Of a DNA stretch of 64,000 nt, positions 34,507 through 42,541 are shown piece after piece (within the stretch, counting starts at the first letter, position 1; each line of letters begins with the position of its first letter). The notes beneath the pieces are model-generated. The model was given only the letters and a program-made list of their open reading frames with translations, had not been told where the DNA came from and did no database searches. The stretch is from Cellulophaga baltica (GTDB lineage Bacteria > Bacteroidota > Bacteroidia > Flavobacteriales > Flavobacteriaceae), in the NCBI RefSeq assembly GCF_900102165.1, contig NZ_FNBD01000008.1:124001-188000 (forward strand). The letters run 5' to 3'. A program made the position numbers and the translations under genes.

Positions 34507-36903
34507 TTAATAACAATCCATACCAATAGGAGAGCCATCAGGGATTTTTTCAGCAGGTAGTAATTTAAACTGATCTGGATGTTCTTGAAATTGTTTAATC
34601 CTATGAACTAATTCAAAATAAAAAGCATCATTCTTCTGCTGGTACGCATGCTTTAAATTATTTAAGCTTAACCGCGCAATAGCATTCACCTGGTTATGTA
34701 CTTTTTCTGAATGAGCTAAATTCATCAAATAATACAGCACCCGATAATTAATTGCTTTTTGTACCTCAGACAAGTAAGCGTCCTTACTATCATTTTCAAA
34801 GGTTGCCGCAATTACTTGATGTATCACCTCCTCTAAACCTAAGTTTTTATCATCGATACTTTTTTGCGCCACTAGTATTGACGCTCTCTCAGGATGCAAT
34901 AAAAAACCTAAGGTAACGTCTGCTGCTGTTTCTGCCGCCGAAATAGGATCAAAGGCAATTCCCGTTTTACTTTCAAAAGACTCTCTAGATCTAGAATTAC
35001 CAAAAGCCCTAGGTGGAAATAAGGCTAACTTTTCTTTAGGAATAGCAATTACCGCAGCATCTAATGTTTTAAGAACACTTTTCAAGGCTTCTCTCTGCAA
35101 TTTAGCATCTAGCGTTTTTACTACCATTTGCCCATCACCTTTAACCGCATAATTAAAATCTATTCCTCCAATTACTTTGGAAGCTGCTTCTACCTGATAC
35201 CTATGAAAAAGATACAAGGGCACAAAAACATCTTCTAGAGTAGTATAGGTTTCCCCCGTCTTTATATTATCTACCGAAAAATTGTCAATACCTAAGGCTC
35301 TAACTTTTAAAACATGTTCTAACTCTTCGGAAGGACTGCTTCCATTGTCCCACAAATGACTCAAGGCGTTGGTAACTCCTTTAGGTCTGGCATCTTGATC
35401 CGTACTATATCTCAATCCTTTTTTTTGTGCCGCTTCTAGAATGGCATTTAATTCTTGGGATTCATTTTCTCCTTCGGTAAAATCTGAATAAGAATACGCT
35501 ACGGTTACCTTATCCCAAGCTCCAATTCCGCTTGCATACGCTTCTGAAAAATCTATCTTATCTTTCTTAATATTAAACTTAGGGTGTGGATAATCCATCA
35601 CTGAAGCATTCATATTGGTACTTGCTGCAAAATTATGCGCAAATCCTAGGGTGTGCCCAATTTCATGTGCTGATAGTTGGCGTATTCGAGCTAGCGCTAA
35701 CGCTAACATTGGTTGATAGTTATCATCTCGCGTTTCAAAAGGTTTATCCATCAATGCTTGCGCAATCAAAAAATCTTGACGGATACGTAAACTCCCCAAA
35801 CTTACATGCCCTTTTATAATCTCTCCTGTTCTAGGATCTGTAATACTACTCCCATAACTCCACCCTCTTGTAGACCGGTGCACCCATTGTATCACATTAT
35901 ATCTAGCATCTAAAGGATCTGCATCTGCTGGTAACATTTTTAATTGAAAAGCATTTTTATACCCAATAGCTTCAAAAGCTTGATTCCACCATTTTCCTCC
36001 TTCTAATAAAGCACTTCTTACGGGCTCAGGGGTACCATTATCTAAATAATAAACTATAGGTGCAACCGCCTCACTAATTTCTGCCTGAGGATTTTTCTTT
36101 TCCAAACGATGCCTTCTTATAAATTGTTTTAAAATGGGCTCTTGAACCGGAGTGGCATAGTCGTAATAAGAAAAAGGGTAAGAACCACTTCTAGGATCAT
36201 AAACTCTTTGTTTGAAGTTATCATCCGGCAATGCTATAAAAGAGTGATGTTGTGCTACAGTAACTAAATTTGCATTAGGAACAACGCTTCTTAATTCTGA
36301 CCCTTTAGCATCACCTTTGAAAGTTAATAACACATCTAATTCTACATTATTAGGAAAAGCTTTGGTCCGCTCTAAATTAAAAGCACTCTTACTTTTATCC
36401 AGACTATATGACCCTTGTTGTGCTCTCTTTAATCTACTAGACACACCATGGGTATCTTGCATTAGAAAATCCGTAATATCAATTACATAGACACCATTTT
36501 TCTCTTCTTCAATTTTAAAGCCAAATAAGACAGAGGTGGCAAAAGCCTGTGTTACAGATTTTTTCTCTAAAACATTATCCGTTAAAGCTCTGTATTTTAA
36601 GTTAGGCTGAATTAATAATAATTTGTTCCCTGCTTTTTTAAAATAAACCACCTGCTCATTTCCCAATTGTCCGCGGTCTAAACCTATATCATTACTCCCT
36701 ATTCCATTACTTAAGGCATAGATATATAAAAACTCTTTATTCAGTTGGTTTACCTCTAAGTACACTTTATCATTTTGACTGTCATAAGAGAAATTAAACA
36801 GTCCTTTAAATTTCTGAAAATTCTTTTGTTTCTCAGCGAGCTGGGCGGTAATAGTTAGTGTAGTTAATAATAAAACTAAGAGAAGTAATTTCTTCGATAT
36901 CAT
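34507..36903 (-). CDS. Secreted zinc metalloprotease of the metzincin type (DUF5117/DUF4953)
   Basis: 798 residues. Signal peptide MISKKLLLLVLLLTTLTITAQ. The catalytic site SAHEIGHTLGFAHNFAAS is a full HExxHxxGxxH, and the Met-turn follows as ASVMDYPHP. Large N-terminal (DUF5118/5117-like: LYIYALSNGIGSNDIGLDRGQ) and C-terminal helical regions flank it. This Bacteroidota family is exported to the periplasm or outer membrane; its substrates are unknown. Monocistronic, 85 nt after threonine aldolase on the same strand. Confidence 0.85.
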   Translation of the reverse strand: MISKKLLLLVLLLTTLTITAQLAEKQKNFQKFKGLFNFSYDSQNDKVYLEVNQLNKEFLYIYALSNGIGSNDIGLDRGQLGNEQVVYFKKAGNKLLLIQPNLKYRALTDNVLEKKSVTQAFATSVLFGFKIEEEKNGVYVIDITDFLMQDTHGVSSRLKRAQQGSYSLDKSKSAFNLERTKAFPNNVELDVLLTFKGDAKGSELRSVVPNANLVTVAQHHSFIALPDDNFKQRVYDPRSGSYPFSYYDYATPVQEPILKQFIRRHRLEKKNPQAEISEAVAPIVYYLDNGTPEPVRSALLEGGKWWNQAFEAIGYKNAFQLKMLPADADPLDARYNVIQWVHRSTRGWSYGSSITDPRTGEIIKGHVSLGSLRIRQDFLIAQALMDKPFETRDDNYQPMLALALARIRQLSAHEIGHTLGFAHNFAASTNMNASVMDYPHPKFNIKKDKIDFSEAYASGIGAWDKVTVAYSYSDFTEGENESQELNAILEAAQKKGLRYSTDQDARPKGVTNALSHLWDNGSSPSEELEHVLKVRALGIDNFSVDNIKTGETYTTLEDVFVPLYLFHRYQVEAASKVIGGIDFNYAVKGDGQMVVKTLDAKLQREALKSVLKTLDAAVIAIPKEKLALFPPRAFGNSRSRESFESKTGIAFDPISAAETAADVTLGFLLHPERASILVAQKSIDDKNLGLEEVIHQVIAATFENDSKDAYLSEVQKAINYRVLYYLMNLAHSEKVHNQVNAIARLSLNNLKHAYQQKNDAFYFELVHRIKQFQEHPDQFKLLPAEKIPDGSPIGMDCY

Positions 36904-37099
36904 TTCAGGTGGTTTTAGCTTTTAAAGCTATAAAAAAACAATGGAATGGGTAGCCTAATAGCCCTAAAATAAGAAATTAAGCAATTTGTTAATTTTTAGT
37001 ATTTATTTTTATTTGAATACTAAAATACAGCGTGTTTATTATCAATTTACCACTATCGAATTTAATGAAAACCAGTACCTTAACTAAAACTCTAACCAT

Positions 37100-38566
37100 A
37101 TGACAAATATTGAAAATAAAATATTTTCTTCGTACCAACGAGATAGTCAATTGTATGATGAAATTTTTGACGAAGAAGGAGCCATTAAGCAGGTATATCA
37201 AAAATTATTTAATCTTTATGGAGAACATTCTATTGAAGATTATGTCAAGCTAAATTCAAAAGCAAAATCATCCTTTTTCAATCAAGGTATAACTTTTCAA
37301 GTATATGGAGATAAAGAAACTAAAGAGAAAATTTTTCCTTTTGATCTTTTCCCAAGAATTATTGACCCAGAAGAATGGGAAATAATCGAAAAAGGATCCA
37401 TACAACGCAGTAAAGCTTTAAATCTGTTTCTATGGGATATTTACCACGATAAAAATATCATCCGAGATGGTATTGTTCCAATGGATTTAATTAGCTCCTC
37501 CGCTAATTATTTAGATCAAATGAATGGTGTAGATCCTCCGGGTGGTATTTACAACCATATTTCTGGTATTGACGTAATTAAACATAAGGACGGGAAATAC
37601 TACGTTTTAGAAGATAATATCCGTTGCCCATCGGGTGTTAGTTATGTTATTTGCAATAGAACGGCATTAAAGCGTGCCCTTTTTGGTGTTTTCAACCATT
37701 ATCAAACCTATTCCGTAACCAATTACGCAGAAAATTTATTAGATCTACTTGAAAGTGTAAAACCGCAAGGTGTTGATATCCCCAACTGTGTAGTCATTAC
37801 TCCAGGAATGTACAACTCTGCTTTTTATGAGCATTCTTATTTAGCAAAAACAATGGGGGTTGAACTAGTAGAAGGACGGGATCTGTTTGTAGAGAATGAT
37901 TTTGTTTATATGAAAACTATTAAAGGCCCTGTTAAAGTAGATATAATCTACAGGAGAATAGACGATCAATTCTTAGACCCATTAGAATTTAAGTCAGATT
38001 CTGCCATAGGCGTTCCTGGCTTATTTGCTGCTTATAAAAAGGGTAATGTAACTTTGGCGAATGCACCAGGAACAGGAGTTGCCGATGACAAGGCTGTTTA
38101 TACCTATATGCCTCAAATTATAAAATACTATTTAGACGAAGAACCTATTTTAAATAATGTACATACCTATCATTGTTCTAGACCAGAAGAATTAAAGTAT
38201 GTTTTAGATCATATACATGAACTAGTTATTAAACCTGTAGATGAAGCTGGAGGATACGGAATATCCATTGGTAATCGATTGTCTACATCAGAAATTGAAC
38301 TAGTCAAAGAGCAAATAATAGAGAGCCCTAGAAAATATGTAGCACAACCTATCATGTCGCTATCGGTTCACCCCACATATATTGATGAAACGGAAGAATT
38401 TGAACAACGCCATGTTGATTTAAGAACATTTACGGTTCTAGGTAAGGATAAAGAATTTGTACTCAAGGGTGGTCTAACGAGAGTTGCTCTTCAAAAAGGA
38501 AATCTAATTGTAAACTCATCCCAAGGGGGTGGATCCAAGGATACTTGGGTTCTAAAAAATATATAA
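37100..38566 (+). CDS. Circularly permuted type 2 ATP-grasp protein
   Basis: 488 residues (former DUF404/DUF407). Motifs include FPFDLFPRIIDPEEWEIIEKG, GGIYNHISGIDVIKHKDGKYYVLEDNIRCPSGVSYV, FAAYKKGNVTLANAPGTGVADDKAVY, ELVIKPVDEAGGYGISIG (ATP-grasp Lys/Gly-rich loop) and the end SSQGGGSKDTWVL. It is predicted to ligate an amino acid or peptide using ATP. It begins a three-gene operon with alpha-E and transglutaminase-like proteins (3-nt gap to the next gene), a set described by Iyer and colleagues as a peptide synthesis/modification system. Substrate unknown. Confidence 0.9.
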   Translation: MTNIENKIFSSYQRDSQLYDEIFDEEGAIKQVYQKLFNLYGEHSIEDYVKLNSKAKSSFFNQGITFQVYGDKETKEKIFPFDLFPRIIDPEEWEIIEKGSIQRSKALNLFLWDIYHDKNIIRDGIVPMDLISSSANYLDQMNGVDPPGGIYNHISGIDVIKHKDGKYYVLEDNIRCPSGVSYVICNRTALKRALFGVFNHYQTYSVTNYAENLLDLLESVKPQGVDIPNCVVITPGMYNSAFYEHSYLAKTMGVELVEGRDLFVENDFVYMKTIKGPVKVDIIYRRIDDQFLDPLEFKSDSAIGVPGLFAAYKKGNVTLANAPGTGVADDKAVYTYMPQIIKYYLDEEPILNNVHTYHCSRPEELKYVLDHIHELVIKPVDEAGGYGISIGNRLSTSEIELVKEQIIESPRKYVAQPIMSLSVHPTYIDETEEFEQRHVDLRTFTVLGKDKEFVLKGGLTRVALQKGNLIVNSSQGGGSKDTWVLKNI

Positions 38567-38569
38567 CAT

Positions 38570-39517
38570 ATGCTTGCAAGAGTCGCTAACAACCTATTCT
38601 GGATGGGTCGATATATAGAACGTTCAGAACATATTGCCCGCTACCTAAATGTAAATTATTTTTCTTCTCTTGATGCGCCAAACCAACTTTCGCAATCAAG
38701 ACAGTTTGTTTTACGTTCCATGTTATTCATGGTAGGTGATCCAGAGCTAGATGATGATAAACATCTATTAGAAGAGCATGTATTATATAAAATAGGCGTT
38801 GATCACGATACACCTTACTCTATAATTAATAATGTAAAACTAGCTCGAGAAAATGCTAATAGCGCTAGAGACCTAATATCTACAGAGTTGTATGAAGCTA
38901 TAAATAAGTTTTACCATTTTATTCTAAATTATGACCCAGCGATATTCGTAAAAAATGGCTTACATGATTTTACATTGCATATCACCGAAATGACCGATAT
39001 TTTAAGAGGTAAAATACGAGGTACTTTATTACATGATCCGGTGTATGCAATTATTATGTTAGGAATAAATATGGAGCGGGCTACCCAAGTAATCAGAATA
39101 ATAAATGCAAAATACAATGATGCTCTAAACTCTCAAGGCGGCTACGGAGACAAGTTTAGTAAAAGTTTTGAGTGGACAACCCTGTTGAAATGTGCAGAAT
39201 CTTACGATATGATGAGAAGGCATTACAAAAAAACCCCTACGAGTGTTTCAACTTTAGAATTTTTAATTCTAAATCCAAACTGCCCACGTTCTATAATGAA
39301 TAGTTTAAATCAGGTTTATAGGCATATTAAAGTTTTAGATACCACTACAAACTATAATAAAAACGCGACCGCTTTCTTAATTGGCAAGGTTCGTTCAGAG
39401 ATACAATATAAGCACATCGAAGAAATTGAGTGTAATATTCAAGCATTTATTGAAAATATTTTGAATAATTTATCTGAAATAAGCTTAAAAATGGAAAAAG
39501 AATTTTTTAATTATTAA
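38570..39517 (+). CDS. Alpha-E domain protein
   Basis: 315 residues, all helical. The start MLARVANNLFWMGRYIERSEHIARYLN is diagnostic for the alpha-E family (conserved R-x-x-E-R-x-x-x-x-A-R). Later helices keep charged pairs (MERATQVIRIINAKYND). No enzymatic motif; it is always found with ATP-grasp and transglutaminase genes and is thought to be a partner in the amidoligase system. It starts 3 nt after the ATP-grasp stop. Confidence 0.9.
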   Translation: MLARVANNLFWMGRYIERSEHIARYLNVNYFSSLDAPNQLSQSRQFVLRSMLFMVGDPELDDDKHLLEEHVLYKIGVDHDTPYSIINNVKLARENANSARDLISTELYEAINKFYHFILNYDPAIFVKNGLHDFTLHITEMTDILRGKIRGTLLHDPVYAIIMLGINMERATQVIRIINAKYNDALNSQGGYGDKFSKSFEWTTLLKCAESYDMMRRHYKKTPTSVSTLEFLILNPNCPRSIMNSLNQVYRHIKVLDTTTNYNKNATAFLIGKVRSEIQYKHIEEIECNIQAFIENILNNLSEISLKMEKEFFNY

Positions 39518-39560
39518 ACTAATTATAAGGCTTTAACTCAGCCTCAATTTCTTAAAATTT

Positions 39561-40415
39561 ATGCCACTAGAATACTGTATTAGATATAACACTACTAACA
39601 CCTATGAAAATAAAGTACACAGTGCGTATTGGCAATTTTTAATTATTCCAGAGACTAATGAATCTCAAGATTTAATCACTACAGACTTCAACAATTCTTT
39701 GGCTGCAATGAATGAGTTTTCAATAAATGGTTATGGTTTTAGTACGATAAGAGTAAACCCCAGAAAGAATTTTCAAGAAATTACTTTCAACGCTGAGTTT
39801 AAGGTTTTAAAAAAAGATGCTAACCCCTTTGAATTTGATCCTTCACAAAATATAAAAGAGGACTATCTAAGGCTCAATTCATTAAATTTTAAAGTAGATT
39901 TTGATCAATTTTTAAAAAACACCCCTTTTACTACTTTACCTGATAGCAGTATGGGGTTATATCAATTAGATGATACGCTATCACTATTTGATAATTTACA
40001 AGCTTTAAACACTTGGACGTATCAGTCTATTTATTTTAAAGTAGGTGTAACCGATGTGAATACCACACTTAACAATATCATTACCAAAAAATACGGGGTT
40101 TGCCAAGATTTCACGCATTTATTTTGCGCCATTGCCCGTAATAATAAGATACCTACAAGGTATGTATCGGGTTACTTGCATCAAGGAAATGGATATTTTG
40201 GTGATTCTCAAATGCATGCATGGGCTGAAGCCTATATTCCTACCATAGGCTGGGTAGGTTTTGACCCCACCAATAACGTACTAGTAGCTTCTAATCACAT
40301 TAAAGTTTGTCATGGAAAAGACTACCAAGATTGCGCCCCTTTAAAAGGAATTGTATGTAGCCAAGGGCAAAATGAAACCCAATATTCCGTTCAAGTAATT
40401 AGCCGACAACAGTAA
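39561..40415 (+). CDS. Transglutaminase-like cysteine protease/transferase
   Basis: 284 residues. N-terminal beta region (CIRYNTTNTYENKVHSAYWQF) and the transglutaminase core with Cys in KYGVCQDFTHLF, His in QMHAWAEAYIP and Asp in VGFDPTNN, so the Cys-His-Asp triad is complete. There is no signal peptide. Third member of the ATP-grasp/alpha-E/transglutaminase operon (43 nt gap); in the published model it would hydrolyse or transfer the peptide made by the ATP-grasp partner. The late CHGKDYQDCAPLKG contains a conserved Cys pair. Confidence 0.9.
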   Translation: MPLEYCIRYNTTNTYENKVHSAYWQFLIIPETNESQDLITTDFNNSLAAMNEFSINGYGFSTIRVNPRKNFQEITFNAEFKVLKKDANPFEFDPSQNIKEDYLRLNSLNFKVDFDQFLKNTPFTTLPDSSMGLYQLDDTLSLFDNLQALNTWTYQSIYFKVGVTDVNTTLNNIITKKYGVCQDFTHLFCAIARNNKIPTRYVSGYLHQGNGYFGDSQMHAWAEAYIPTIGWVGFDPTNNVLVASNHIKVCHGKDYQDCAPLKGIVCSQGQNETQYSVQVISRQQ

Positions 40416-40460
40416 GACATCTTTTTTATCTTTAGTAGAGAATACCTATAAAAAGAAGCT

Positions 40461-40468
40461 TATTTTTG
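40461..40468 (+). promoter_or_regulatory. -7 box of prfB
   Basis: TATTTTTG, 18 nt before the ATG at 40487. Confidence 0.5.
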
Positions 40469-40486
40469 CTTTAAATAAAATAAATA

Positions 40487-41588
40487 ATGATAATTACTAC
40501 AGACCAATACAAAGGTCTTTTAGATCGCCTTGGTGCGTTAAGGAGGTACCTTTGACGTTGATACCAAACTTATAGAGATAGAAAATGAACAAGAAAAAAC
40601 ATTAGCACCGGACTTTTGGGATAATCCTCAAAAAGCTCAGGAGCATATGAAGTTCATTCAATCTAAGAAAAAATGGGTCGATGATTACAACACCGCAGAA
40701 GCCTTAGTGACCGATCTTGAAGTGCTGATAGAATTTCAAAAAGAAGGTGCTATTACAGAAGAAGAGGTAGAAAAACATTACACAAAGACCTTAGATACGA
40801 TAGAGAATTTAGAGTTTAAGAACATGCTTTCTGAGGAAGGTGATGAGCTTCCTGCTATTCTTCAAATTACCGCCGGTGCCGGAGGCACAGAGAGTTGTGA
40901 TTGGGCTGCCATGTTAATGCGGATGTATATGATGTGGAGTGAAAAAAATGGCTTTAAAATAAAAGAACTCAATTACCAAGAAGGTGATGTTGCTGGGATT
41001 AAAACAGTAACCCTAGAGATTGATGGAGAATTTGCTTTTGGGTGGCTAAAAGGTGAAAATGGCGTACATAGATTGGTTCGGATCTCTCCTTTTGATAGTA
41101 ATGCAAAACGCCATACTTCTTTTGCCTCTGTCTATGTGTATCCATTAGTAGATGATAGTATTGAGATTGATATTAATCCTGCCGATATAGAAATTACAAC
41201 GGCAAGGTCTTCTGGTGCTGGAGGGCAAAACGTTAACAAGGTAGAGACAAAGGTTCAATTAACGCATAAACCAAGTGGCATTCAAATTTCGTGTTCAGAC
41301 TCTCGTTCGCAACATGATAATAGAGCTACAGCATTAAAAATGCTTAAGTCACAGCTTTATGAAATAGAATTACGCAAAAAGATGGAAGCGCGCCAAGAAA
41401 TTGAATCTACTAAAATGAAGATTGAATGGGGTTCTCAAATTAGAAACTACGTCATGCATCCTTACAAGTTGGTTAAAGATGTACGTACAGGTGCTGAAAC
41501 CGGAAACGTTGATGCGGTTATGGATGGTAACATTGATACGTTTTTAAAAGCTTTTCTAATGATGATGGGCCAGAAAGACGAAGAATAA
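40487..41588 (+). CDS. prfB: Peptide chain release factor 2 with programmed +1 frameshift
   Basis: The frame opens at ATG 40487 ([22 protein letters not shown]), meets an in-frame TGA at 40553-40555 after 22 codons, and continues in the +1 frame from GAC at 40554 to TAA at 41588, giving about 366 residues (E. coli RF2 365). The recoding site has an internal Shine-Dalgarno-like AGGAGG followed by TACCTTTGAC, as in E. coli. GGQ lies in [14 protein letters not shown] and the stop-recognition tripeptide SPF in [15 protein letters not shown]2 reads UGA and UAA, so low RF2 favours the shift and raises its own synthesis. Reading only from the downstream ATG (40647) would miss the first 53 residues. 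Confidence 0.95.
40541..40556 (+). promoter_or_regulatory. RF2 recoding (programmed frameshift) site
   Basis: AGGAGG, then TAC CTT TGA C: SD-like element, slippery CTT codon and UGA stop. Autoregulatory +1 frameshift signal. Confidence 0.95.
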
Positions 41589-41608
41589 CCTTTTAATTGA
41601 AAAATATA

Positions 41609-41950
41609 ATGATCAAAATATATCATAATCCAAGATGTTCAAAATCTAGAGAGGGCTTAGCTGTTCTGGAACATGCTAATAAAGATTTTGAAGTGGTTAA
41701 GTACCTAGAAAAACCGGTAACCGAAAAAGAGCTTACAGAAATTGTAAAGCTGCTAGGTATTCCTGCCATTGCTTTAGTTCGGAAAAACGAGAAAATTTGG
41801 AAGGAAGAATTTAAAGGAAAAGTACTATCCGAAGAAGCTGTTATAAAGGCAATGGTCGCAAACCCAAAGCTAATAGAACGACCAATTATTGTAAATGGTA
41901 GTAAAGCCGTAACTGGACGCCCTTCTTCTTCTATTCTATCTATTATATAA
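41609..41950 (+). CDS. ArsC/Spx-family (arsenate reductase-like) protein
   Basis: 113 residues, glutaredoxin-like fold. IYHNPRCSKSREGL carries the catalytic Cys (C-S-K-S-R) and the ending RPIIVNGSKAVTGRPSSS the Arg that binds oxyanion in ArsC. It resembles the glutathione/glutaredoxin-coupled ArsC branch; whether it reduces arsenate is uncertain, since no ars operon is nearby. The ATG at 41609 is preferred to a TTG four codons upstream. 20 nt after prfB, probably cotranscribed. Confidence 0.85.
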   Translation: MIKIYHNPRCSKSREGLAVLEHANKDFEVVKYLEKPVTEKELTEIVKLLGIPAIALVRKNEKIWKEEFKGKVLSEEAVIKAMVANPKLIERPIIVNGSKAVTGRPSSSILSII

Positions 41951-42055
41951 TTTGCTATTCTTTGGCATAAAACTTGGTTAAATCATTTTAACAAACTTTT
42001 AACCAAGTTAATTTAAACCTTATTTTAGTTTTATAATCTTATAATATTATTAACC

Positions 42056-42529
42056 ATGAAAATATTTTTAAACTCTTTAATTGCAATTTTAGCTTTAATA
42101 GTGTCCTCTGTAGAGGTGAATGCACAATACGGTAATGGTTACGGAAACGGTAGCGGAAATGGTTATGGTAGACAACGAAATTCTATACCACAAGCACAAA
42201 CGCCACAAGAAGAACCAAAAGCTTTAACTGCAGAAGAAATTGTAGATAATGAAATGCCTAACATCACGGAATCTGTAGGATTAAATCCTTTTGAAGAGGC
42301 TATTGTTAGAAGTATTTTAACCAAAAGTGTACAGAAACGAATTGAATTGCAAATTTTAAAATTGGCTCCTGAAAAAACAAGAGAGGCCATGGAGAAAATT
42401 GTGAAAGAGCAAGAAGAAGAATTAAGAGCAGGCTTACCGGAAGATAAGTATGAAGCTTTTGAAAAATTACAAAAAGACAGATTCAAAACAAAAAAGAAAA
42501 AAAAGAAAAAAAAGAAAAACAAAGATTAA
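42056..42529 (+). CDS. Secreted protein with Gly/Asn-rich start and poly-Lys tail
   Basis: 157 residues. Signal peptide MKIFLNSLIAILALIVSSVEVNAQ, then YGNGYGNGSGNGYGRQRNS. A charged helical middle (about 62-135: ALTAEEIVDNEMP...PFEEAIVRSILTKS...TREAMEKIVKEQEEELRAGLPEDKYEAFEKL) ends in a lysine-rich tail (about 143-156). The helical part looks like a small periplasmic chaperone-like or binding module; no family recognised. It ends 12 nt before a TonB-type receptor gene, so the pair is an operon and a functional link is likely. Confidence 0.65.
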   Translation: MKIFLNSLIAILALIVSSVEVNAQYGNGYGNGSGNGYGRQRNSIPQAQTPQEEPKALTAEEIVDNEMPNITESVGLNPFEEAIVRSILTKSVQKRIELQILKLAPEKTREAMEKIVKEQEEELRAGLPEDKYEAFEKLQKDRFKTKKKKKKKKKNKD

Positions 42530-42541
42530 CTAAAAAACAGC

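Noticed and set aside
40647-41588. prfB as a 313-residue gene starting at the downstream ATG
   Set aside because: The +1 frameshift site at 40541-40556 and upstream coding sequence give the full-length RF2.
42163-42522. 119-residue minus-strand frame beginning with a Phe run
   Set aside because: Antisense of the poly-Lys tail of the secreted protein.
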